Below the pieces are notes generated by a model. That model saw only the letters and a program-made list of their open reading frames with translations, had not been told where the DNA came from and did not search any database. A stretch of 13,170 nt of DNA, taken from Planctomycetota bacterium (GTDB lineage Bacteria; Planctomycetota; Phycisphaerae; Phycisphaerales; SM1A02). Of this stretch, positions 1 to 7,009 are shown piece by piece. Numbering within the stretch: position 1 is the first letter of the stretch; each line of letters opens with the position of its first letter. Location of the stretch: NCBI GenBank assembly GCA_009924765.1, contig RFQW01000011.1:1-13170 (forward strand), written 5' to 3'. Position numbers and translations under genes: made by a program.

Positions 1-210
1 GCGGCGATCGCGCGAGTCGGCATGCTCTTCTTCATCGTCACCATCGGGCTCGACATCAGCGTCGGCGAATTCCGCCGGATCGGCCGCAAGGCGCTCTCGG
101 TCGGCGTCATCGGCACGCTCGTTCCGCTCGTGCTGGGGCATGCGGCACGCAGGCTCGGCATCCCAGCGGTCGTCGGCGAGATCGCCGGTGGCCTTCTGCT
201 CGGGCCTTCC
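1..210 (+). pseudogene. Cation:proton antiporter pieces, order scrambled
   Basis: The + frame open from base 1 reads as two blocks typical of the membrane domain of CPA2/KefB-like monovalent cation:proton antiporters. The first (about 1-138) has a hydrophobic run containing LFFIVTIGLDI, then EFRRIGRKAL and another hydrophobic segment ending PLVLG. The second (139-210) has ARRLGIPAVVGEIAGGLLLG followed by PS. In the family, the 'RRLG-P-VVGEI-AG-LLGPS' block is the N-terminal helix region and comes before the 'LFF---GL-----FRR-GR-AL' block; here the order is reversed, with the blocks fused directly at about 139. After 210 antiporter similarity stops and the antisense of an acyltransferase begins. 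No start, no C-terminal half and no stop belong to it. The blocks are well conserved, so this looks like rearranged or mis-joined functional sequence rather than an old decaying gene. Confidence 0.6.
187..210. other. Breakpoint: antiporter meets truncated acyltransferase
   Basis: This stretch makes sense in both flanking genes. On + it encodes GGLLLGPS, the end of an antiporter block; on - it encodes GRPEQKAT, which fits the position after the DHR motif of hexapeptide acyltransferases. Left of it only the antiporter reading is sensible, right of it only the acyltransferase reading. A short shared sequence at a join between two opposed, mid-gene-truncated coding regions is what microhomology-mediated joining, a whole-genome-amplification chimera or an assembly misjoin would leave. 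The exact base cannot be fixed from the sequence alone. Confidence 0.6.
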
Positions 211-516
211 CGCGAAGATCATCGGCGTGCCCGGCACGTCGATGCGATGGTCGGCGCCCACGATCGACACGCGCGGCGCCAGCATGGTGTATCGGCCGAT
301 CGACACGTTCTTGCCGATCACGCAGCCATTGCCCACATACACATGCTCGGCGATGCGCACGTCGCGCGCGATCTCGACGCCGGCAAGCGTGCTGATGTAG
401 GCGGTGGGGTGCACATGGCGAAGGCCGTGACGGGTGCGCACCCACCACATGCGCGCCTTGCGGATGCCGCCTCGGAGCGGACCGTTGCCGACAAGCTTGC
501 GGATCACGTTACCCAT
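190..516 (-). CDS. Hexapeptide-repeat acyltransferase, 3' end missing
   Basis: About 105 residues remain of a left-handed beta-helix (LbH) acyltransferase of the maltose/galactoside O-acetyltransferase type, which usually moves an acetyl group from acetyl-CoA to a sugar hydroxyl or amine. After an N-terminal stretch rich in basic residues, hexapeptide-like turns are visible (VEIARDVRI, VYVGNGCVIGKNVSIG), then the loop VGADHRID-VPGTPMIFAGRPE, which carries the family's usual active-site His. Relatives are generally around 180-220 residues, so the rest of the helix and the C-terminal 'GVPAK' region are absent. The minus frame stays open to base 1, but beyond GRPE it is antisense antiporter and should not be translated. 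The start is supported by a good Shine-Dalgarno sequence (525-532). The ATG overlaps the last 8 bases of the upstream glycosyltransferase, so translation is probably coupled. The fold is clear; the substrate is unknown. Confidence 0.75.
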
Positions 517-1702
517 GGGTCGGACTCCTCTCTTGCGGACGTGGGCGAAGCCAGAACAGGTCGTCGGCCGGTTCGCCGTCGACGGCTCGCAGGATCACCT
601 GGGTCTGGAATTCGGGGTTCCAGAACCGGTCGATCATGGTCCGGCAGGCCTGATTGGTGGCTGGATCGATCTGCGGTGTGCCGATCCACGGTTCGATCGC
701 GTCCGCCAGGCTGCGCACATCACCCTCCTCGAACAGCGATCCGGTGACGCCAGGCACGATCGACTCGAACTCCGGCATCTGCGCCTCGGGATTGCCGTGC
801 GAGACCACCGGCACGCCGAATGCCAGCGCATGCATGGCCGTCAGTCCCACCATGCCCGGTGCCACGCACACGTTCGATGCGCGCAGCACCTCGCCGATGC
901 GGCCTTCGTCATAGCAGGCGCCGAGAAACGCCACGCGCAATCCAAGGCGCCTCGCGTGTGCCTCCAGTGTGGCGCGCTCGGGGCCATCGCCCACCAGCGC
1001 GATGTTGGCGTCGTGGCCGCGCTCGCGCAGCATGGCCACCGCGTCGAACAGCATGTCCAGGCGTCGCAGCCGGGTGAGGCGCGTGGTGCAGCTGATGACG
1101 GGCGTGCGATCCTCGCCGAAGAGTTCGCGACGCACCTCGGCGGGTCGGCCGGCCGGAATGCGCGCCAACGCCTCGCGCTGCGCAGCCACGTCCAGGCTGT
1201 TGCTGACCACATGCACGCGGGCCGGATCGAAGCCCTGATCGATGGCGATCGTCTTGGCCCACCGTCCGTACAGGAGCAGATCATTGGCGAGACGATAGAA
1301 GGTGTTTCGCACCGCGGAACTCAGCCCGCCCGGAGTCCTGGTCCAGCCATGCGTCCAGAACAGCACGCGCTTGCCGGTCAGCCGCGCCAGCGCCGCCGCC
1401 ATCCACGTGGAGAGGTACTTGGGGCTGCCAAGAAACACGATCGCGCCCCATCGCGGCGACAGGGCGAGTCGCAGCAGGCCCGACTGCCACATGATGGACT
1501 TCCACACCCGATGGCACGGCGCACGATGGAAGCGCACGCGCGCGCTCAGTTCCGCGGGCTTGATGTCCGAATCGAAGTCGCGCACATCCCCGATGAAGTG
1601 CCATTCGTGCGTGTCATCGCGCGCGAGCGACTCCACGACGGCACGGCGGTAGTGCGCGAAGAAGTGGTACACCACCGCGACGCGCATGGGGGGTGGGGAC
1701 AT
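509..1702 (-). CDS. Family-4-like glycosyltransferase, complete
   Basis: A 397-residue GT-B-fold glycosyltransferase that probably adds a sugar to a growing lipid-linked glycan at the inner membrane face. The N-terminal domain opens with RVAVVYHFFAHYRRAVVESL, the 'F-HYRR-V-E-L' start common in this group. The C-terminal nucleotide-sugar domain has VGDGPE (about 237-242) and PGMVGLTAMHALAFGVPVV (from about 282). In classic GT4 enzymes the latter segment carries E-X7-E; here the positions are Gly/Val-like and His. This 'PG-VGLTA-H-L--G-PV' form, followed by Q-MPEFE, is one I recognise as a distinct subgroup rather than as damage. I chose ATG 1702; ATG 1687, five codons later, begins directly at MRVAVVYHF and is equally possible. 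The open frame extends to 1825, but that extension overlaps the asnB start and lacks family similarity. Its stop overlaps the acyltransferase start. Acceptor and donor are unknown. Confidence 0.85.
   Translation of the reverse strand: MSPPPMRVAVVYHFFAHYRRAVVESLARDDTHEWHFIGDVRDFDSDIKPAELSARVRFHRAPCHRVWKSIMWQSGLLRLALSPRWGAIVFLGSPKYLSTWMAAALARLTGKRVLFWTHGWTRTPGGLSSAVRNTFYRLANDLLLYGRWAKTIAIDQGFDPARVHVVSNSLDVAAQREALARIPAGRPAEVRRELFGEDRTPVISCTTRLTRLRRLDMLFDAVAMLRERGHDANIALVGDGPERATLEAHARRLGLRVAFLGACYDEGRIGEVLRASNVCVAPGMVGLTAMHALAFGVPVVSHGNPEAQMPEFESIVPGVTGSLFEEGDVRSLADAIEPWIGTPQIDPATNQACRTMIDRFWNPEFQTQVILRAVDGEPADDLFWLRPRPQERSPTHG
525..532 (-). promoter_or_regulatory. Ribosome binding site for the acyltransferase
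   Basis: On the minus strand GAGAGGAG lies 8 nt before the ATG at 516, inside the 3' end of the glycosyltransferase gene. It is one of the clearest Shine-Dalgarno matches in the window and decides the acyltransferase start. Confidence 0.65.
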
Positions 1703-1785
1703 GGCGGTAGATGGTAACGCTGCATGACATCTTGAACCGCGCGGCGCATGACCGGTTCGCATTCCCGCCGTAGCATGCGCCGACC
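1703..1785. promoter_or_regulatory. Divergent intergenic region between glycosyltransferase and asnB
   Basis: This 83-bp gap separates two divergent transcription units of the same polysaccharide locus, so promoters for both should lie here or just inside the genes. I do not find a convincing -35/-10 pair on either strand: a TACCAT on the minus strand near 1709-1714 lacks a well-spaced -35. Neither start has a clear Shine-Dalgarno sequence, so leaderless or weakly SD-dependent initiation is possible. The regulatory role is inferred from gene arrangement, not from a motif. Confidence 0.4.
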
Positions 1786-3681
1786 ATGTGCGGCATCCTC
1801 GGTTTCCAAGGTGGCTTCGCGGCATCGTCGCTTCAGCAAGGCCTCGCGTGCATCGCGCACCGCGGACCCGATGACGGCGGAACCTTCGTGGATGCGCAGG
1901 CGCAGGTGGGCCTGGGCCACGCCCGCCTCTCCATCATCGACCTGTCGCCGCTCGGCCATCAGCCGATGGCCTCCGACGATGGCCGGGTGCAGCTGGTCTT
2001 CAACGGCGAGATCTACAACTACCGCGAGCTGCGCGCGGAGCTTGAATCGAGGGGCCACCGGTTCCGTGGGCACAGCGACACCGAAGTGCTGCTGCACATG
2101 TATCTCGAGCACGGCACCAGCATGCTGCCGCGCCTCAACGGCATCTTCGGATTCGCGCTGTGGGACGCACGGTCGCGCGTCACGCTGGTGGTGCGCGACG
2201 CGCTCGGCGTGAAGCCCGTCTACTACGCGCAGACCGAGCGGGGCGTGGCGTTCGGCAGCGAACTTAAGGGCCTGCTGAAGCTTGCGCCGGAGGCGAAGGA
2301 ACTCGACGCCGCCGCGCTGCATCGCTACATGAGTTTCCTGTGGTGTCCGGGCGAAGGCACGCCACTGAAGCGCGTGCGGAAGGTGCTGCCGGGGCAGGCG
2401 CTCGAGATCCGCGACGGGCGCGTGGCGCGCGCATGGACGTGGTACGAACTGCCCGTGTTCCGCGGCGTGCGGCCCGATCTGTCCGAGGCCGCCGCGATCG
2501 AGGGCACGGTTGCGCATGTCCGGCAGGCCGTGCAGCGCCAGATGGTGGCCGACGTGCAGGTGGGATCATTCCTCTCCGGTGGACTCGACTCGAGCGCCGT
2601 GGTGGCCTTCGCGCGCGAGCAGAGCCCCGACATCCGCTGCTTCACCATCGAGGCGGTGGGTGGTCAGGAGGAGGGCAACACCGATGACCTGCCCTACGCG
2701 CAGCGTGTGGCGAAGCATCTGAACGTGAAGCTGGACGTGGTGCGCATCGACGCCGACCGCATGGCGGGCGATCTGGAGGAGATGGTGTGGCAGCTGGACG
2801 AACCGCTGGCCGACCCGGCGCCGCTGAATGTGCTCTACATCAGCAAGCTTGCGCGCGAATGCGGCATCAAGGTGCTGCTGTCCGGCTCGGCAGGCGATGA
2901 CCTGTTCACCGGCTATCGCCGTCACCGCGCCATCATGGCCGAGCGCGCCTGGTCGTGGCTGCCGGCCTTCGCGCGATCCGGCCTGGAAGCCGCCACCGGC
3001 CGTCTGGATCAGCGCCGCGCATGGAGCCGTCGTCTGGCCAAGCTGTTCCGCGGCGCGGGTCTGGACGCGGATGCGCGTCTGGCCAACTACTTCGTGTGGA
3101 GTCGTGAGGCCGACCTGATGGGCCTGTACACACCGGCGTTCCGCGCACAACTGGGTGCGGAGCGCGCGGTGCAGCCCATGCTGGATTTCATCCATCCGCT
3201 CGATGGCAAGGCGTCGCCACTGCAGCGCATGCTGGCGCTGGAGCAGCGCTTCTTCCTGGCCGACCACAACCTCACCTACACCGACAAGATGTCGATGGCG
3301 GTGGGGGTGGAGGCGCGCGTGCCGTTCCTGGACCTGGATCTGGTGGAGTTCGCCGCGCGCATTCCGGATGGACTGAAGCAGCGTGGCAGCGTGGGCAAGT
3401 GGGTGCTGAAGCGTGCCATGGAGCCGTACCTGCCCCACGACGTGATCTACCGGCCCAAGACCGGCTTCGGCGCGCCGCTTCGCAAGTGGATGCGATCGGA
3501 CCTGAAGCCGCTGCTCGATGGCATGCTTTCCGCCGACAGCCTGCGTCGCCGCGGACTGTTCGATCCGCAGGCGGTGCAGCGCCTCATTCAGGCGAACGCA
3601 TCAGGTGAAGTGGACGGCAGTTACACGCTTCTCTCCCTGCTGTGCATCGAGATCTGGTGCCGCCGGTTCGTGGATCGATAA
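1786..3681 (+). CDS. asnB: Asparagine synthetase-like glutamine amidotransferase
   Basis: A 631-residue class II glutamine amidotransferase joined to an ATP-dependent synthetase domain. The N-terminal Ntn-hydrolase domain begins MCGILGF: after Met removal Cys2 is the nucleophile that releases ammonia from glutamine. HRGPDDGG, RLSIIDLS, FNGEIYNYREL and GHSDTEVLL follow in the family order. The synthetase domain has the PP-loop SGGLDSS at 264-270, which binds ATP and activates a carboxylate, and ends near GFGAPLRKWM. All key motifs are present and the length is normal, so it should be active. Free aspartate to asparagine is the textbook reaction. In polysaccharide loci such proteins are often thought instead to amidate a sugar carboxylate, and the neighbouring sugar oxidoreductase makes that plausible here. 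It is the first + strand gene of the cluster, 86 bp before the next. There is no clear ribosome binding site, but MCGI fixes the start. Confidence 0.93.
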   Translation: MCGILGFQGGFAASSLQQGLACIAHRGPDDGGTFVDAQAQVGLGHARLSIIDLSPLGHQPMASDDGRVQLVFNGEIYNYRELRAELESRGHRFRGHSDTEVLLHMYLEHGTSMLPRLNGIFGFALWDARSRVTLVVRDALGVKPVYYAQTERGVAFGSELKGLLKLAPEAKELDAAALHRYMSFLWCPGEGTPLKRVRKVLPGQALEIRDGRVARAWTWYELPVFRGVRPDLSEAAAIEGTVAHVRQAVQRQMVADVQVGSFLSGGLDSSAVVAFAREQSPDIRCFTIEAVGGQEEGNTDDLPYAQRVAKHLNVKLDVVRIDADRMAGDLEEMVWQLDEPLADPAPLNVLYISKLARECGIKVLLSGSAGDDLFTGYRRHRAIMAERAWSWLPAFARSGLEAATGRLDQRRAWSRRLAKLFRGAGLDADARLANYFVWSREADLMGLYTPAFRAQLGAERAVQPMLDFIHPLDGKASPLQRMLALEQRFFLADHNLTYTDKMSMAVGVEARVPFLDLDLVEFAARIPDGLKQRGSVGKWVLKRAMEPYLPHDVIYRPKTGFGAPLRKWMRSDLKPLLDGMLSADSLRRRGLFDPQAVQRLIQANASGEVDGSYTLLSLLCIEIWCRRFVDR

Positions 3682-3683
3682 AT

Positions 3684-3699
3684 CCACCGTTTCGGTTGG
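3684..3699 (+). other. Small hairpin after asnB
   Basis: CCACCG-TTT-CGGTTGG can fold into a six-pair stem with one bulged T and a 3-nt loop, starting two bases after the asnB stop. No T-run follows, so it is not a standard intrinsic terminator. A second minor GCCC/GGGC pairing lies at 3707-3719 and a -10-like TAGGAT at 3723-3728 has no well-spaced -35. The 86-bp gap may hold a processing site, an attenuator or a weak internal promoter; none is demonstrable by eye. Confidence 0.25.
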
Positions 3700-3767
3700 A
3701 AGTGAAGCCCGAAAGGGGCCGATAGGATGACCTGCCAACGCGCAGTTCACATCCCCTTCGAGGCCCC

Positions 3768-5909
3768 ATGAAGCAGATCCTGCAATCCCTGAAGACCGGT
3801 GCCACCGAGGTGGCGGAAGTGCCCTGCCCGACCGCTCGGCGCGGCCAGCTGCTGATTCGCACCTCGCGCACGCTGGTGTCCGTGGGCACCGAGCGCATGC
3901 TGGTGGAGTTCGGCAAGGCCGGATGGATCGAGAAGGCCCGCCAGCAGCCCGACAAGGTGCGCATGGTGCTGGACAAGATCAAGACAGACGGCCTGATGCC
4001 CACGCTGGAGGCCGTGTTCAACAAGCTGGACCAGCCGCTGCCGCTGGGCTACTGCAACGTGGGCTCGGTCATGCAGGCCGGTGGCGGCGTGAGCGGCTTC
4101 GAGGTGGGCGATCGCGTGGTGAGCAACGGCAAGCATGCCGAGGCGGTGTGCGTGCCCATCAACCTGTGCGCCAAGGTGCCGCCGCAGGTCAGCGATGAGG
4201 AGGCCGCCTTCACGGTGCTGGGCGCGATCGCGCTACAGGGCATCCGTCTGGTTCAGCCCACGCTGGGCGAGACCGTGGTGGTGACGGGCCTCGGACTGAT
4301 CGGCCTTGTCACGGTGCAGTTGCTGCGCGCGCACGGCTGTCGCGTGCTGGGGCTCGACTTCGATCCAGCCAAGCTGGAGCTGGCGAAGCAGTTCGGTGCC
4401 GAAGTGGTGAACCTGGGCGCGGGCGCCGATCCGGTGGCCGCCGCGCAGGCGTTCTCGCGCGGTCGCGGCGTGGATGCGGTGATCGTGACCGCCAGCACCA
4501 AGAGCAACGAACCCATGCATCAGGCGGCGCTGATGTGCCGCAAGCGCGGTCGCATCGTGCTGGTGGGCGTGACGGGCCTCGAGCTGTCCCGCGCGGATTT
4601 CTTCGAGAAGGAACTCACCTTCCAGGTGAGCTGCTCGTACGGACCGGGCCGCTACGACCCCAGCTACGAGGAGAAGGGCAACGACTATCCCGTGGGCTTC
4701 GTGCGCTGGACAGAGCAGCGCAACTTCGAGGCGGTGCTCGACATGATGGCCGACGGCCGTCTGAACGTGAAGCCGCTCATCTCGCATCGCTTCTCCGTGA
4801 CCGAAGCGGAGCAGGCGTACGAGCTGGTGGGTGGCAGCGCTCCGTCGCTCGGCATCCTGCTCGAGTACCCGACCGCCGCCGAGAAGCCCGAAGCGACGCT
4901 TCGCCAATCCACCGTGAAGCTGCCCGCGACGCCGGGCGCGCCCACGACGGGCGCGGCCTCGATCGCCTTCGTGGGCTCGGGCAACTACGCGACCGCCGTG
5001 CTGATTCCGGCCTTCAAGGATGCTGGCGCGCGACTGAAGGTGGTCGCCAGCAGCGGCGGCGTGACGGGCGTGCACGCCGGCCGCAAGTTCGGCTTCGAGA
5101 GCACCACCACCGACACCGACGGCGTGTTCACCGATCCCGATGTGCAGGCGATCGTGCTGAGCACGCGCCATGACACGCACGCCGACATGGCCTGCAAGGC
5201 GCTGCGCGCCGGCAAGCACGTGTTCGTGGAGAAGCCGCTGGCGCTGAAGCATGAGGAGCTGGGACAGATCGAGCAGGCCATCGCGGAAGGCACGCGCAAT
5301 GGCCGCGCACCGATGGTGATGGTGGGCTTCAACCGCCGCTTCGCAACGCAGGTGCAGAAGGTGAAGTCGCTGCTGAAGGGCGTCACCGGTCCGAAGAGCT
5401 TCATCATGACCGTGAACGCGGGCGCGATTCCCGCCGAGCACTGGACGCAGGATCGCGAGGTGGGCGGCGGCCGCATCGTGGGCGAGGCGTGCCACTTCAT
5501 CGACCTGCTGCGCTTCCTGGCCGGCAGCGCGATCACGGGTCACCGCGTGAGCGTGATGGACACCAAGACGCGCGACACGGTGAGCATCGAGCTGTCGTTC
5601 GCCGATGGCAGCATCGGCACGGTGCACTACTTCGCCAACGGCTGCAAGGCCTTCCCCAAGGAGCGTCTCGAGGTGTTCGCTGCGGGCCGCGTGCTGCAGC
5701 TGGACAATTTCCGCAAGCTGACGGGCTTCGCGTGGCCGGGCTTCACGAAGATGAACCTGTGGAAGCAGGACAAGGGCCAGAAGGCTTGCGCGGCCGCGTT
5801 CGTGCAGGCCGTGGCATCGGGCGGCGCGTCGCCGATCCCGTTCGATGAACTGCTGGAGGTCGCCCGTGTCACCATCGATGCGGCTGACCAGTGCGAGGGC
5901 GGACGATGA
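3768..5909 (+). CDS. Two-domain oxidoreductase: alcohol dehydrogenase-like plus Gfo/Idh/MocA
   Basis: A 713-residue fusion of two NAD(P)-dependent dehydrogenases. Residues 1 to about 370 are a medium-chain dehydrogenase with Rossmann motif GLGLIG at 174-179 followed by the GLDFDP strand end. Residues from about 398 on are a Gfo/Idh/MocA oxidoreductase with a second Rossmann motif, GSGNYA, at 403-408 and the catalytic-region EKP at 488-490. A Pro/Thr/Ala-rich linker joins them. In the first half the usual zinc-site GHE is replaced by GYCNVG, and no Cys-rich structural zinc loop is visible, so a standard zinc alcohol dehydrogenase mechanism is unlikely. Proteins of this architecture are known from polysaccharide loci as 'bi-domain oxidoreductases', but to my knowledge the reaction has not been settled; a nucleotide- or lipid-linked sugar is the likely substrate. 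GAGG at 3760-3763 precedes the ATG. The stop overlaps the epimerase start (ATGA), implying coupled translation. Confidence 0.9.
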   Translation: MKQILQSLKTGATEVAEVPCPTARRGQLLIRTSRTLVSVGTERMLVEFGKAGWIEKARQQPDKVRMVLDKIKTDGLMPTLEAVFNKLDQPLPLGYCNVGSVMQAGGGVSGFEVGDRVVSNGKHAEAVCVPINLCAKVPPQVSDEEAAFTVLGAIALQGIRLVQPTLGETVVVTGLGLIGLVTVQLLRAHGCRVLGLDFDPAKLELAKQFGAEVVNLGAGADPVAAAQAFSRGRGVDAVIVTASTKSNEPMHQAALMCRKRGRIVLVGVTGLELSRADFFEKELTFQVSCSYGPGRYDPSYEEKGNDYPVGFVRWTEQRNFEAVLDMMADGRLNVKPLISHRFSVTEAEQAYELVGGSAPSLGILLEYPTAAEKPEATLRQSTVKLPATPGAPTTGAASIAFVGSGNYATAVLIPAFKDAGARLKVVASSGGVTGVHAGRKFGFESTTTDTDGVFTDPDVQAIVLSTRHDTHADMACKALRAGKHVFVEKPLALKHEELGQIEQAIAEGTRNGRAPMVMVGFNRRFATQVQKVKSLLKGVTGPKSFIMTVNAGAIPAEHWTQDREVGGGRIVGEACHFIDLLRFLAGSAITGHRVSVMDTKTRDTVSIELSFADGSIGTVHYFANGCKAFPKERLEVFAAGRVLQLDNFRKLTGFAWPGFTKMNLWKQDKGQKACAAAFVQAVASGGASPIPFDELLEVARVTIDAADQCEGGR

Positions 5910-7009
5910 CCACGAAGCTGATCGACATCATCGCGGGCGCGCGACCGAACTTCATGAAGATCGCGCCGATCATCCGTGCCATCAAGGCGCGCGAGGCCAC
6001 CGGTGGCCCGCTGCGCTATCGACTGATCCACACGGGTCAGCACTACGACGCCAAGATGTCCGGCGACTTCTTCACGCAGCTCGGCATTCCGCAGCCCGAC
6101 GTGAACCTGGAGGTGGGCAGCGGCACGCAGGCCGAGCAGACCGGCGGCATCATGACCCGCTACGAGAAGCTGCTGCTGGAGAAGCGCAGCGACCTGTGCC
6201 TGGTGGTGGGCGACGTGACCAGCACCATGGCCTGCGCCATCGCCGCGCAGAAGCTGTGCGTGAAGGTGGCGCACGTGGAGGCGGGCATCCGCAGCGGCGA
6301 CTGGACCATGCCGGAGGAGATCAACCGCATGGTGACCGACTCGATCACCAACTGGTTCTTCACCACCAGCGAGGTGGCCAACGAGAACCTGCGTCGCAGC
6401 GGCGTTCCGGACAAGGCCATCTTCTTCGTGGGCAACACCATGATCGACACGCTGCTGTCGAACATGGAGCGCCTGAAGCAGCCGCCCTTCTGGGGCGAAC
6501 TGGGCCTGGAGGCGGGCAAGTACTTCGTGGTCACGCTGCACCGACCGGCCAACGTGGACGCGGGCGACACCTTCTCGCAGCTGCTGAAGGCGATCGGCGA
6601 CACCACGCGCGGCGAGAAGGTCGTGTTCCCGGTGCATCCGCGCACGGCCAAGACGCTGCGCGATGTGGGCGCGGTGCCGAACAACCTGCTGCTTGTTGAG
6701 CCGCAGCCCTACCTGGAGTTCAACTACCTGGTGAAGCATGCCAAGGCGGTCATCACCGACTCGGGCGGCATCACCGAGGAGACCACCGTGATGGGCGTGC
6801 CGTGCATGACGCTGCGCAACAGCACCGAGCGGCCCGAGACCGTGACCATGGGCACCAACGAGCTGCTGGGCATCGACCCCAAGGCGCTGAAGCCCGCGCT
6901 GGATCGCCTGTTCGCGGGCCAGTGGAAGCGCGGCTCGATTCCGCCGCTGTGGGATGGACACACCAGCGAGCGCATCGTGAAGGCGCTGGAGTCGGTGCTG
7001 GGGGCGTGA
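5906..7009 (+). CDS. wecB: UDP-N-acetylglucosamine 2-epimerase, non-hydrolysing
   Basis: A 367-residue cytoplasmic epimerase of the WecB/MnaA/FnlC family, expected to interconvert UDP-GlcNAc and UDP-ManNAc (or a related 2-acetamido sugar) by eliminating and re-adding UDP. Family signatures run in order: GARPNFMKIAPI at the N-terminus, HTGQHYD, an Asp in VVGDVTS (103), a Glu in HVEAGIRS (125), PEEINR (137-138), a His in TLHRPANVD (212), DSGGITEET and NSTERPET. These match the positions of the catalytic Asp, Glu, Glu and His known in E. coli WecB, so activity is expected. The segment IRSGDWTMPEE is shorter than in E. coli WecB, a variant seen in many O-antigen epimerases. I chose ATG 5906 (ATGA overlap with the gene before) over GTG 5891, because family similarity begins right after it and GAGG lies just upstream. 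Third codon positions are almost all G or C. Confidence 0.93.
   Translation: MTTKLIDIIAGARPNFMKIAPIIRAIKAREATGGPLRYRLIHTGQHYDAKMSGDFFTQLGIPQPDVNLEVGSGTQAEQTGGIMTRYEKLLLEKRSDLCLVVGDVTSTMACAIAAQKLCVKVAHVEAGIRSGDWTMPEEINRMVTDSITNWFFTTSEVANENLRRSGVPDKAIFFVGNTMIDTLLSNMERLKQPPFWGELGLEAGKYFVVTLHRPANVDAGDTFSQLLKAIGDTTRGEKVVFPVHPRTAKTLRDVGAVPNNLLLVEPQPYLEFNYLVKHAKAVITDSGGITEETTVMGVPCMTLRNSTERPETVTMGTNELLGIDPKALKPALDRLFAGQWKRGSIPPLWDGHTSERIVKALESVLGA

Noticed and set aside
434..1717. 427-codon + strand frame opposite the first glycosyltransferase
   Set aside because: No domain signatures and low-complexity composition; the minus strand carries clear family motifs and a coupled stop/start.
1703..1825. 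41-residue N-terminal extension of the minus-strand glycosyltransferase
   Set aside because: It would overlap the asnB start and has no family similarity; MRVAVVYHF marks the domain start.
2566..3438. 290-codon minus frame within asnB
   Set aside because: Shadow frame in high-G+C DNA; the + strand PP-loop and synthetase motifs account for the conservation.
3707..3719. GCCC-GAAAG-GGGC as an intrinsic terminator after asnB
   Set aside because: Four-pair stem and no following T-run; too weak to call.
4233..5627. 464-codon open frame on the minus strand inside the oxidoreductase gene
   Set aside because: His/Ala/Arg-rich composition with no recognisable motif; it mirrors a strongly conserved + strand gene.
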